DNA from: Nageia nagi
Taxonomy: Eukaryota > Pinophyta
NCBI GenBank assembly: GCA_050084985.1
Contig: JBITNC010000001.1
Location: 189,472,001-189,536,000, forward strand
Direction of reading: 5' to 3'
DNA length: 64,000 nucleotides
In this document: positions 46,651 through 56,611 of the stretch, one piece after another
How the letters are laid out: each line of letters starts with the position of its first letter
Numbering within the stretch: the first letter of the stretch is position 1
Translations under genes and position numbers: made by a program
Notes under the pieces: model-generated
Databases searched by the model: none
What the model saw: only the letters and a program-made list of their open reading frames with translations
Told to the model about the DNA's origin: nothing

Positions 46651-47080
46651 ACCCATAGGTGAGATTATTATTGGTGAAAATATGCATGTCTATTATATTT
46701 TAATTTTATTATTTTACTAATTATATTATGATTAATTTTATACATGTTTTCAAGCATGAAAAAGCTATCAATATTTTATAGACTTCCATACATGTCAAAC
46801 TTTTTAGTGGCATATTTGATGGATCCTATGCATAATGTAAAGAATGTAACATCTTCATTGTATCAATTTACAACAATGAAAGAATTAATGGTGATACAAT
46901 AAGAAATGATATAAAAAAATCTAGATAAAGTGTTCATAATGGATAGGTCAAAATGAATATAGAACACCAAATGTACCTGCTCCCACATGGCTTATGAAAA
47001 AAGATGAAGTAGAGAAGTTACACAAAGTTGTTAAAACCATTGGAACTATGGACCATCTCTAATAAGATCATTCACTACCA
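46651..47080 (+). other. Downstream of CACTA transposase 1, weak coding trace
   Basis: Traces such as KLFSGIFDGSYA and IYNNERINGDTI suggest further transposon coding sequence, but I cannot assign it. It ends where PPR-like text starts. Confidence 0.35.
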
Positions 47081-47830
47081 ATGGTAAACTTAAAAGATTT
47101 TAAGTCTCTTGATTTTCACAACTTCATGAAGGTATTGATCTCATACTATATATTTATTGGTGCATGTGTGATTTTATCCATAAATCCTGAATTGGGTGTG
47201 TGCATATGTCTCATTCATGTTTGTAAATTGAATATTATGATTTGTGCAAGCTATATTGAGGGAGCTTTGAACTTCATTACCAAAATACCCATAAACCTTG
47301 AATTAAGTGTGTGCATGTATCTACTTGGTTCTTGTAAGTCGAATGTTGTGGTTTGAGAAGGTTACCTTAAGGTAGATTTTAACTTCATTTCCAAAATACC
47401 CATAAACCCTGAATTTGGTGTCTATATGTGTCTACTTGGTTCTCATAAATTGAATGTTATGATTTATGCAAGCTATAGGAGCTTTGAACTTCATTTCCAA
47501 AATACCCATAAGGCAAATAAAGTTTCATAGACTGTAATAATTGTGTGATACACAAAATGGGTTTTTTAAAAAAGGCCCAAAGACTTATGAAACATGTGGA
47601 AGAATAAAATAAGACCTAGTATTTATTTGATACTATGCATGATGAAAATATGGTTTCACAATCTATAATGATTGTGCGATACACAAAATAGTTTTTCTAA
47701 AAAAATCCCATAGATATATGAAATATGTGGGAGAATACACAAGACCCAAAATAAGTTTGACAAAATGCATGATGCAAACATAGTTTAATGGTCTATAATA
47801 TTTTTAGGATTCATAGGTTTTCTGATGAGG
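47081..47830 (+). pseudogene. PPR gene fragment 7 with tandem E-motif units
   Basis: A 91-codon open stretch (47081-47356), then further broken text. The block GALNFITKIPINLELSVCMY with LLGSCKxNVV occurs three times in about 330 bp (near 47165, 47265 and 47380). It is derived from the PPR E-motif start (MPI-x-PEL-x-VW-x-CLLG). Two later cycles carry KTYETCGRI- and FDKMHDANIV-type text (47590-47790). The sequence then meets unrelated DNA at about 47840. Confidence 0.75.
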
Positions 47831-48544
47831 CATCAATTCATCATTTAATTTTGTCAATCCTGAGTTGGTGTACAAGGCTATATGCAGTTGAGGACTCTGT
47901 TTTATCCCTTGTTCTACTTGGAAAATTCAAATTTCAATCATACAATAATGCTAAATTCAGACTTGCAGGACTTAAACTGGAAAGATAAAGTTGCAGTAAA
48001 CTGAAGGAAATGGAGAAAACACACACACTAAGCTGCTATCGAATACTTTGCAGAAAATTGGAAATTGACATGAAACAAATAAGAGACCTCTACCAGTAGG
48101 AGTGGGCCCCCTCTTCCTAGTAGAGACTCACAATTAAACATAATGTTAAAGAATTGTCACACCTTTTTATTGCTTTTCCAAATGAACTAGTATAATTTAA
48201 TTACAAAAGCTAGTCCTTCCTCCTCCTTCTTTCTGTCACTAAGTCTCTATTTATTCTAATAGGCTCATTAATGCTTTTTAACTAATCATTCTAAATATAT
48301 ACTACTTGACCTATTTATTTGGGTCATACAATCCTTCTTATCCTACACTGTTTGCTAATATTCTGGATATAATTCTGTAAAGATCAAGTCTAAAATAGAA
48401 TTAGTTACTTTGTCCTTAAGACTAGTTCCTAATTGGAATAAGTCTACTTGACTTCTTCTCTAGCTCCTCTAGTTTCTCTAACTGATCCACGTTCTTCTCT
48501 GTCTTCGATGTAGCTGTCATCTTAGCTTTGTGCGTCTGATTCTT

Positions 48545-48690
48545 CTATATTTCTGGAGCTATAATTCAGGAACCTTTCTGGAGCTATATTTCAGGAACCT
48601 TTCTAGAGCTACATTTTAGGAACCTTTCTGGAGCTACATTTTAGGAACTTTTTTGGAGCTACATTTTAGGAGCCTTTAAACAGTTTTTGG
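48545..48690 (+). repeat. 25-bp minisatellite, about 6 copies
   Basis: Unit TTTCTGGAGCTACATTTTAG plus GAACC. GGAGCTA/AGAGCTA recurs every 25 bp (48554, 48579, 48604, 48629, 48654). Confidence 0.92.
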
Positions 48691-48694
48691 AGCC

Positions 48695-48965
48695 AAACTT
48701 AAGTCGCTTTTTGGAGCTAGAATGAAGTCACTTTCTAGTGCTAGTCTGAAGTTGCTTTCTAGTGCTAGACTGAAGTCGCTTTCTGGTGCTAGACTAAAGT
48801 TGCTTTCTAGTGCTAGACTTAAGTTGATTTCTAGAGCCAGACTAAAGTCGCTTTCTGGTGCTAGACTAAAGTTAATTTCTGGAGCCAGTCTTAAGTTGCT
48901 TTCTGGTGCTAGACTTAAGTTGATTTCTGGAGCTAGACTTATGCTATTTCTGGAGCTTTCAATTA
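48695..48965 (+). repeat. 24-bp minisatellite, about 11 copies, open reading frame
   Basis: Unit CTTTCTGGTGCTAGACTTAA plus GTTG. Because 24 is a multiple of three, the + frame 48722-48976 stays open for 84 codons and encodes LKSLSGAR-type 8-residue repeats. Alternating variants (GGTGCTAGA versus GGAGCCAGA, TTGC versus TTGA) suggest a 48-bp higher-order unit. It is clearly related to the adjacent 25-bp array. Confidence 0.92.
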
Positions 48966-49000
48966 GATTACTCTAGAGCTAGAAACTTGATACTTGCAAC

Positions 49001-49360
49001 CATCATTCTTATGAGAAGTTAGAATATGTGCTCAACAAACATTATTCAAACATAAACAGTAATTTTTTTCATGCATCAAAATTACAAATAACATTAATAA
49101 ATGAAAGATCAAACAAATATGCATTCAACATTAAATTAGATAGTTTATAACAATTAGTAATATCATTCAAGTCATATTAGTGTTCCAAATGTCTTTAAAA
49201 CATCAAATAAATGCATCAAAAATGAGACCATTTTGAGTCTCATCATTTTCTAAAAGAATGCATAAAAATTCAAAGCATGGACATATATTGCAGAATGTAG
49301 AAGAATACAAGCTCATGGATTATGGAAGAATATTGCAAGGTCATGAAATAACATACTTGC
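49001..49360. other. Stretch without a recognisable gene
   Basis: AT-rich, with ATGCATCAAA recurring near 49072 and 49210. Some PPR-like scraps near 49290-49330. Confidence 0.35.
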
Positions 49361-50360
49361 TTGCACTTCATATCCTCTCCTCTCACCTCGTCAATACACC
49401 AAATGCCCCTAAGTGCCAAAATACTCATAAACCTTGAATTGGGTGTGTGTATGTATCAAATAAAAATAATAGTTTTATGTTTATCATGTTTTATGTCCCA
49501 TTTCATTTTGCATTCATGTATCTCAAGTCTTATGTTCCACTTCATTTTTTTTTCAAAAAGTGTTACTTGGGTGTATGGATGTGTCTACTTATTACTTGTA
49601 AATCAAAATATTTTTGTTAGCAAAAATATAGAGCATATTTGAATAATTCCATATCATATGGTATATCAGCATCATTTTAGACCATATATGGTGTAATAAG
49701 ATCATTTCATATCATATGTTGGTGTATTTGGATTATTTTATATCATATGGTGCATGTTGGTGTATTTAGATTATTTTATATCATATGGTGCACTTGATCA
49801 TGAACATATGTTGGTGCATTTGGATAATTTTATATCATATGGTACATTTAATTATGAACATGCCTTTATCTTTCATCATTACATATATATAAATGGTGAC
49901 TGGTCAATTCTATTAGACCATCCTTTGATAGCCCATGGCCAACATCATAATTTGGCTAACTTTGATTGAGCTTAGGTGCCAAATACCCATAAACTCCAAA
50001 TTGGGTGTGTGTATGTGTCTACTTGGTGCTTTGTAAATTGAATGTTATGGTTTTGAATATTTGGATAGACATGTATGCAAAGTGTGGAACAATACTGAAG
50101 GCCCATAGATATGTATGCAAAATATGAGCTCTAGAAGAAGGTATGAACATATATCAAAGAGTAGTTGAAAATGGTTTTACCTTGAATATTGTGGTTGTGA
50201 TTGCCATGATAGACATGTATGTAAAATGTGAAACAATACACAAGGCCTAATATTTATTTCACAAGATGCATGATATGATATTTATACTTGGTGCTTGTAA
50301 ATCAAAATGTTATGGTAGCAATACTATGGAGCATATTTAAATCATTTGAGCATAATTCAT
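49361..50360 (+). pseudogene. Scattered PPR E-motif scraps mixed with satellite DNA
   Basis: Short pieces of the same PPR module recur. At 49415-49455 and 49985-50050 the text is CATAAAC, TTGGGTGTGTG and TATGT. 49553-49640 and 50283-50340 share CTTGTAAATCAAAAT then AGAGCATATTT or GGAGCATATTT. 50060-50260 has MYAKxG-, KVxTYIKE- and MYxKC-like text. None is longer than about 100 bp. Confidence 0.6.
49640..49870. repeat. 54-bp minisatellite, array 1
   Basis: Unit TTGGATCATTTTATATCATA then TGGTGCACTTGATCATGAAC and ATATGTTGGTGCA. It keeps an open + frame (49754-49969) with FISYGALDHEHMLVHLD repeats of 18 residues. Followed by a unique flank that is duplicated after array 2. Confidence 0.88.
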
Positions 50361-50479
50361 GATATTTTGAATAGGTTATCCTAAGGAGAAGATATTTTAT
50401 TGAGTTAAGATAACATAACAATTTAAATTTTTGACTTGAACAATTGATGAGTATTACAAGAATATTTTAGCCAACTATA

Positions 50480-51020
50480 TCATTTATGGTTGTATGGTGT
50501 ACTTAGATCAATTTAATATCATATGTTAGTGTATATTTCATATCATATGGTATATTTGCATTATTTTAAACTATATGATGTATTTAGATCATTTCATATC
50601 ATATTTTGCACTTTTCATTTCATATCATATGATATAGTAGCATCATTTCATACCAATATGATGTAATTAGATCATTTCATATCATATGTTGATGTATTTG
50701 GATCATTTTATACCATATGGTACACTTAATCATGAACATATGTTGGTGCATGTGGATTATTTTATATCATATAGTGCACTTGATCATGAACATATTTTGG
50801 TGCATTTGGATCATTTAATATCATATGGTGCACTTGTTATTTCATATCATATGGTACAATAGCATCATTTCATACTGATATAGTATAATTAGATCATTTC
50901 ATATCATATGTATATGTAATTTGGATCTTTTTATATCATATATGGTGCACTTGATCATGAATAATATACGTTGGTGCAATTGGATCATTTTGTATCATAT
51001 GGTGCACTTAATCATGAACA
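50480..51020. repeat. 54-bp minisatellite, array 2
   Basis: Same unit as array 1, more copies and more decayed; clear 54-bp steps at 50700, 50754 and 50808. The unique flank after it (51068-51152, GACTxGTCAxTTCTATT then CATCCTT) matches the flank after array 1 (49899-49980), so array plus flank was duplicated as a block. Confidence 0.88.
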
Positions 51021-51044
51021 TACCTTTATCTTTCATCATTTGCA

Positions 51045-51066
51045 TATTATTATTATTATTATTATT
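51045..51066. repeat. (TAT)n microsatellite
   Basis: About seven TAT units between array 2 and its flank. Confidence 0.9.
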
Positions 51067-51171
51067 AACTATGACTAGTCAGTTCTATTGGGTCATCCTT
51101 CAGGAGTCCATGGTGGTTATCATAATTGGGTTCACTATGATTGAGCTCAAGTACCTTTGGTAACCAAGAAT

Positions 51172-51223
51172 GGCATAGCTTGTAATCATTCTTCCATTTG
51201 GAAGAATGCTTCCAAGCTATGCC
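51172..51223. repeat. 52-nt nested hairpin
   Basis: Outer arms GGCATAGCTTG (51172-51182) and CAAGCTATGCC (51213-51223) pair perfectly. Inner arms CATTCTTCC (51187-51195) and GGAAGAATG (51200-51208) also pair perfectly. They are separated by a symmetric 4x4 internal loop (TAAT/CTTC), with an ATTT apical loop. Too short for a standard plant miRNA precursor; it may be a MITE tip or a transposon palindrome. Confidence 0.85.
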
Positions 51224-51869
51224 TATTTTTTTAAATTTGATAATTATGTGGCATTTTATAAGCTAGGCATATATATATAAAGTGATGGCTAACACCACTA
51301 CCTTTAATATATAATGAGATGGATTCATAGGAGATTGTAGCTGCTTGCATTGGTTAATAGCATAGTGGTTTAAAATTGCCTTTGCATGACATTAGGAGGT
51401 AGTTTAGGGTGCCATATATCAATAATTAGTAGTCATTGTTGTAGAGAGGGGACTTTTGATGGTGTCCTCATAGGTAATGGGCATATAACCACAAAAAAAT
51501 ATAATAGGTGGTAGTTCATAACCACCCCTAAAAGCCTTTTTTGGTCTAATGAAATTACCATAGTTGTTTTTCCCACAAGAAAGTGTTGTGGTTGATTTAC
51601 CCCCTTTGTTTGTATTATGTTTTTTTGTATTATGGTGAGAGGAAGATAAGAATATATAATGAGAGAACTTATCATTATCACTTGGAGAAGTTAGATCAAA
51701 TTAATATGAATCTCCTTGAAGATGAAGGATTTTGTAAATACCTCTTGAGTTAGAAATATAAGGAGGATGACTAGTCTATTCAAATAATGGAGCAAATGAG
51801 AGAACTAGATATGGTTACATACTCTATTCTAAAACCAAACTATGTTATTCATGCCCTTACTCAAATGGA

Positions 51870-52260
51870 ACTTAGAGAAAAGGACTTATGGAAAATTAAT
51901 TTTGATGGAGCAAAGTGTAAAAAATGGTGTTGTATATGGTATTATTTTTCAATCACCATCTAAGACCTCAAAATGATTCTCCTAAATAATTCAATAAAGT
52001 ATTAAGCTCTTTTCCTTAGTGTATCAAAATAAATAAAAATGGAAATCAAGTGTTTTACATTCATTAATAACTATGAATTAGTGATTAACTAAGTTATTGA
52101 TAAAACTCACAAGAGTCTAGTGAGAGATCTTTGAGAAAACTTTCTTGCTTCGAATTTTTCAAGAAGTAAGAAGGTTTCATAACTCTTTGGCTAACCAATT
52201 GGCTTCTAAGGCTACAAATTATGGTATAGTTATCCATTATAAACCTAAAAAGAATTAAAA
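51870..52260 (+). pseudogene. Extra RNase H-like domain upstream of RT
   Basis: Starts LWKINFDGAKCK (about 51888-51925), the first Asp-containing strand of RNase H. It is followed by IIFQSPSK, and at the end RRFHNSLANQLASKATNYG (about 52167-52220), like the family's F-x-NSLADALA-x-A. Strongly broken in the middle. This is the DGA-x-GAG-x-VF-x-SP type seen in plant gypsy polyproteins. Here it lies before RT, while the RT-linked RNase H lies after it. Confidence 0.65.
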
Positions 52261-52289
52261 TTGGTATTTATACCATCTATGCCAAATAA

Positions 52290-53400
52290 TGATTATCATT
52301 GGTAGATCTTCGATACTAATGACTAGATCAATCAATTCATTTAGTACTTTATATACTCCTCATATGAGGAACCTACATTGGATGAGTTCTAGGATAAGGA
52401 TGTCATTTAGCTCAAGAATAATTTCATTCCAAGGGACCTCATTTATCTAGAAGAAGCTTTTGATAGAGAGGACAAATATAGAACTTCAACTCTACATAAG
52501 TAGTAAATAAATTATCAAGAAATTAAGATACTTCCTAATATAAGGTTAAAAATTGGAATTGATGTTGCACCTCATAAAATTTGGGATGTTACTTTGCTCT
52601 CAAAAGAATTTTAGGATGTAATTATATGGAATTATCATGATTCAAAATATATGATATAAATGTAATCCAACATTCAATCAAACTCAAAGAGGGAACTATC
52701 CCATTTAGATAAAGACAAAGAGTAGTTAATCCTAGAATTGAAACAATGATGAAGCAAGAGTTGATAAAGTTGTGGATATAGGGATAATATTTGTTATTGA
52801 AAACACTACTTGGGTATCCAATCTAGTACCAATCTGGAAGAAAAGAGATCTACTTGTGTTGATTTTAAAAATCTCAATCAAGAATCCTTGAAGGATCATT
52901 ATCTAGTTCCTCTCATGGACCAGATTCTGTAGATAGTAGCTAAACCAAAATACTTTTCATTGATTTATCCATTTTTAGGATTTAATTAGATATGGGTGAA
53001 GGATAGTGACTAGTATAAAATTGTATTTACTACTGATGTACTTTTTTTTTCAAAATAATGCCCTTTTTTCTATAAAATATTGGTGCTACCTTTCAAAGAG
53101 CAATAGATCATGCTTTTGGTCCATTAATCAACAAGATTATTTTGGTATATCTTGATGATATCACCTTTTTTTAAAAATACAGAAAATATCATTTGGGTTA
53201 CCTTAAAGCTATGTGAGAAGTATAGAACCTTCGGAATTTCTATAAATAAAAATTCAATATTTATTGTTAAAGAAGTTAAGTTTTTAAGGCATGTTGTTTC
53301 CAAATAATGGATGATTATTAAACTAGAAAGAGTTATAGGTATAAGAAACATCCCTTTTCCTTATAGCAAGAAAGTTCTCCAATAATTCCTATGTTATATT
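52290..53400 (+). pseudogene. Ty3/gypsy linker and reverse transcriptase
   Basis: The linker has SYEEPTLDEF and LKNNFIPRDLIYLEEAFDRE (52355-52475). RT traces: VAPHKIWDVTLLSKEF (52565-52612), NPRIETMMKQELIKL (52728-52770), CVDFKNLNQESLKDHYLVPL (52855-52915). Next come GATFQRAIDHAFGPLINKI (53083-53140), the catalytic YLDD at 53148-53159 intact, and KYRTFGISINK (53218-53250). Copies RNA into DNA in living elements. Single-base frameshifts and stops break it. Confidence 0.88.
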
Positions 53401-53529
53401 AGCTTTTTTAGGAATTTCATTCATGACTTTGCTCAAATCACCAGGCCAGTTTCATTCATGCTTAAGAAGTATGTGCCATTTTTGTGGAAGATTGAAGTAA
53501 GACAATAATTTAATGATTTTAAAGAAGTT

Positions 53530-53810
53530 ATTTTGAGTGCTCCTATTTTGAATAATCCTAATTTTAATAAGAATTTTATCTTATATAATGTTGGATCATA
53601 CAAAAGTATAGCAACATTCCTTACTCAAAAGAATGATGATGAGTATGAACACCCAATGTCCTTTTATAGGAAAACCATATATGATGCAAAAATAAGATAC
53701 ACCTTTATGGAGAAATGGGTATTTGTAGTCATGAGAGCTATTAAAAGGTTTAGATATTTCCTTTCACATAATTGGATTCTAGTCTATATCAATCATCCGA
53801 ATGTCTAGAA
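53530..53810 (+). pseudogene. Ty3/gypsy RNase H domain
   Basis: A 91-codon open stretch: LNNPNFNKNFILYNVGSYKS, then AFLTQKNDDEYEHPMSFYRK-like, IRYTFMEKW, and AIKRFRYFLSHNWILVYINH. Family text has a catalytic Asp where YNVGS reads Asn-Val (usual Y-x-D-x-S), so the active site is probably damaged. Confidence 0.85.
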
Positions 53811-54059
53811 CTTCATAATTCAAAAAGAATATTATGGAGAAAAAGTTGGTTGGATCAATAAAATTCTTGAATTTAATATGGAGATAAGGCCTATATAGCA
53901 AGTTTGAGGTAGAATACTATGTGAAGACATTACCTCTACTTTAGATAATGATAGTGTTTCTACTTCGAATACTATGTAAGTATATTTTCATCAAAATGAT
54001 GAAGATAATGAAGTCAAGTCCAATTATAAAATTCCTTGGATTTTTTATCTTATCAAATA

Positions 54060-55471
54060 TTTTAAGATTGGGATTTTTTCCTTTCATTTGATTGCTTTGC
54101 AAAAAAGGAGATTAAAAATTCAAGTAGCTAATTATATAGTGATTGGTAGTAAACTTTACAGAAGAAATTGTAATGGAGTTTTACTAACTTACATTCAACC
54201 TAATGATGTACCTAGTGTTCTAAAAGAGTTTCATTCAAATTTTTTTAGAGGTCACTATTATTTTACTAAAAAAAAATTCATACAAAAAAGGTTGGGTGGA
54301 GTTGAGCACATCCCGTGGAATACCACAACCACAAACTAACTACATAGTAGTTAGGAAATGATTACAAAACCATTGCATCAAAAAGAACACTCCAAAACAT
54401 AATAGCAACCACCAACAAACCCTCAAATTTATGTCACTATTATGGACAATCAATGATTGCAATGATAATTAAGGTAAGATACTATTGGCCTAGCATGTGA
54501 AAGGACTCACACCAAGTTGATAAATATTGTGATAAATGTTTAAGCTTTGTAGGAAGAAGAAGAAGTGTTGTATTCTCTCTAAAACCAGTGGTAATGGAGG
54601 GACCATTCCAACAATGGGGTCTAGCCTTCATAGGGGTGATAAATCCTACCTCATATATAGGTTAAAAGTTTATATTGACTACCACATATTACTTTACTAG
54701 ATGGATAGAGGTAATCCCTACCAAAAATGCTGATCAAAATACTATGATATCATTTCTATAAAAGCTAATCACCAGGTTTGGAATCCTAGCTCTAATTATC
54801 TCTAATAATGGTCTTGATTTCATAGGGAAAAAATTTATTGAGTTTTACATGAAGTATAATATAATATGGAATACTTATTCTAGTTATTATCCTCATGGGA
54901 ATGGGCTTGTTGAATCCACAAACAAGAATATCATCTAAAAGCTAAAGAGAGAAATGGAGGATAATCCAAGAGAGTGGCATATAAAGTTAGACTTTCCATT
55001 ATAGGTTGATAGGATTTATGTCAAAGAGTCCCTTAAGACTTCTCCCTACACCTTCATATATGAAAAAGGGGTTATTCTTATTAGACAATTAGAGATTCCT
55101 ACATTTGAGATCTTATTGGAAGATAAATTATGTTGCTCTAGTCCATAGCAGAATAGATATGTATAGTTGATCAAGCTAGAAGAGTAAAGAGATAAAGCAT
55201 TTGATAGCTTTTAGAAGATACAATCTATTTTTAAAACTTAGTTTGATAATAAGAAAGCTTCTCTTATTCAATTTAAAAAGGGAGACTTAGTTATAAAATG
55301 GAATGAAGAAAAATTAAAGCTTGGTAAGAACACAAAGTTTGAATTCTTGTGGGAGGGATTTTTTTCATAGATGAGTGTAAATAGTTCAATGCATACCACC
55401 TAGCCTAGATAAATCATCAAATTTTACCTATTCATGTTAATGGTTAGTACCTGAAACACTTTCCAAAGTAG
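54060..55471 (+). pseudogene. Ty3/gypsy integrase
   Basis: N-terminal zinc-binding part: an 83-codon stretch from 54088 with LKIQVANYIVIGSKLYRRNC, then EFHSNFFRGHYYF (His-His), and KYCDKC (Cys-Cys, about 54525-54540). Core: the first catalytic Asp is Tyr (codon 54687-54689, TTYYFTRW), the second is Asn (54804-54806, SNNG), and the Glu remains (54912-54914, NGLVEST). The spacing between second and third positions is exactly 35 residues as in DD35E. C-terminal part FKKGDLVIKWNEEKLKLGKN ends near 55471. Two of three catalytic residues are lost. Confidence 0.9.
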
Positions 55472-55849
55472 TAGTGACCATACAAATCAAAAATCTATAA
55501 ATCTATAAAATTATATATATTTCATCTTAATTTTTATCTATATACAAAGTTTGCATATTTATAATGCTTTCTACATGTATAGTATACTATGAAAGGTCCA
55601 ATTTTCTTAGTAGCATATAAGGAAGATGTACCCTGAAGAAGACTTATCATGGAAATCATTATCTATGTATCCCGTATGGTATCTACATAATCCAAATTAA
55701 TATCCACATATCAAACTCATTATCTAGATATAAATTCAAGTCTTCCTTGTAAAGGAATGACCAAAAGCATAGAGTAGAGAAGTTTACATGTTTAGCATGC
55801 TATTTGAACTTATATTTAGATTGTCTTCAAGAGAAGGAAATACCAAAAT

Positions 55850-56000
55850 GGAGGACCTAACATCATCATGATAAACTCCAAACCCCAATTTGAAGGTATA
55901 AAGGGTATTTTGAATACAAGTTATGCAATATATTCAAGTAGTGAAGGTAATCTACGATCTAAAGAGGTTGATATTATTCAAGAAAACTCCACACCCCAAT
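55850..56000 (+). repeat. Direct repeat copy 1 flanking the unknown ORF
   Basis: AATGGAGGACCTAACATCAT and the following 120 bp align by eye with 60563-60700 (AATGGAGGAGCAGACGTTAT...), sharing blocks like GGTxTAAAGxxTATTTTG and ATACAAGTTA or ATAAGTTA. Could be LTR or UTR parts, but the similarity is limited. Confidence 0.4.
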
Positions 56001-56611
56001 TTTTTTCGATTGAACTAAATAAAGTTACCAAGATATCAAGGTCAAATAAAGGGTATGCATTTAATTCCTATGTTAGGAACTAAATCTTGCCAACTTGCAT
56101 GCATTCAACTCACATCAATTTGAAGCTATTCAAATTGAAGATAATGTAGGTCCCAAGATAAACCATTATAACAAGCAAGTTATTATTAAATATTACACTT
56201 GAAGAGATGCTCACCATAAAAGGAGAACAAGAGCTTCAAATTTTTCATTATATGATTAAGTATTCGAAGCCAAGCTTCTAGAGCCACATTATGAGAATTC
56301 ATACTCCAGAGCTATTGCAAGAGCATCCTAAATTGTGCATACTCACAAGCTTTATTCTAATTAGAATCTTTAGTTTTCCAGTAAAGGTGTTAAGAGATGG
56401 AGGATTCTAAAGACACCCAATTGTATACCAAATCCATCACATAGCAAGATTCTTTTGTAACTCTTTAGAGAAGTAAAAGTTAGATGTATACAAATATGAA
56501 AGTGGAGAAAGCCTAGCCTAAAGGAAAGAATGGGGATTTAAAATTCATTGACACACATAAGAAAATCTAGGATACATAGCTACATAAACATGAAAGTAGC
56601 CCAAAGGTACC

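Larger units (their letters stand above)
47840..49000. mobile_element. Unclassified insert in PPR debris, carrying a minisatellite
   Basis: PPR-like text ends near GFSDEA (47817-47833). The following 1.1 kb has higher complexity and less decay than its surroundings and ends with a minisatellite. PPR-like scraps only resume near 49280. I see no terminal repeats or coding region that would class it. Confidence 0.35.
51700..55471 (+). mobile_element. pol: Ty3/gypsy element relic, pol region
   Basis: Contiguous decayed pol on the + strand. An RNase H-like domain comes first (51870-52260), then a linker (52300-52480), reverse transcriptase (52560-53400), RNase H (53530-53810) and integrase (54060-55471). 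The end is marked by VNGxYLKHFPK and a stop at 55469, typical of the C-terminus of such polyproteins. No LTR was identified on either side. It belongs to the plant gypsy type whose linker reads DVIQLKNNFIPRDLIYLEEA-like. Not related in position to the gypsy gag fragments A and B. Confidence 0.85.

Noticed and set aside
48722-48976. Genuine repeat-protein gene
   Set aside because: Openness follows from the 24-bp period; no start context, no conserved ends. Kept only as a finding.
51433-51681. Minus-strand 82-codon ORF upstream of gypsy pol
   Set aside because: No family signature; the + strand there has weak pol-like text (MRELxxxT), so the minus frame is probably antisense.
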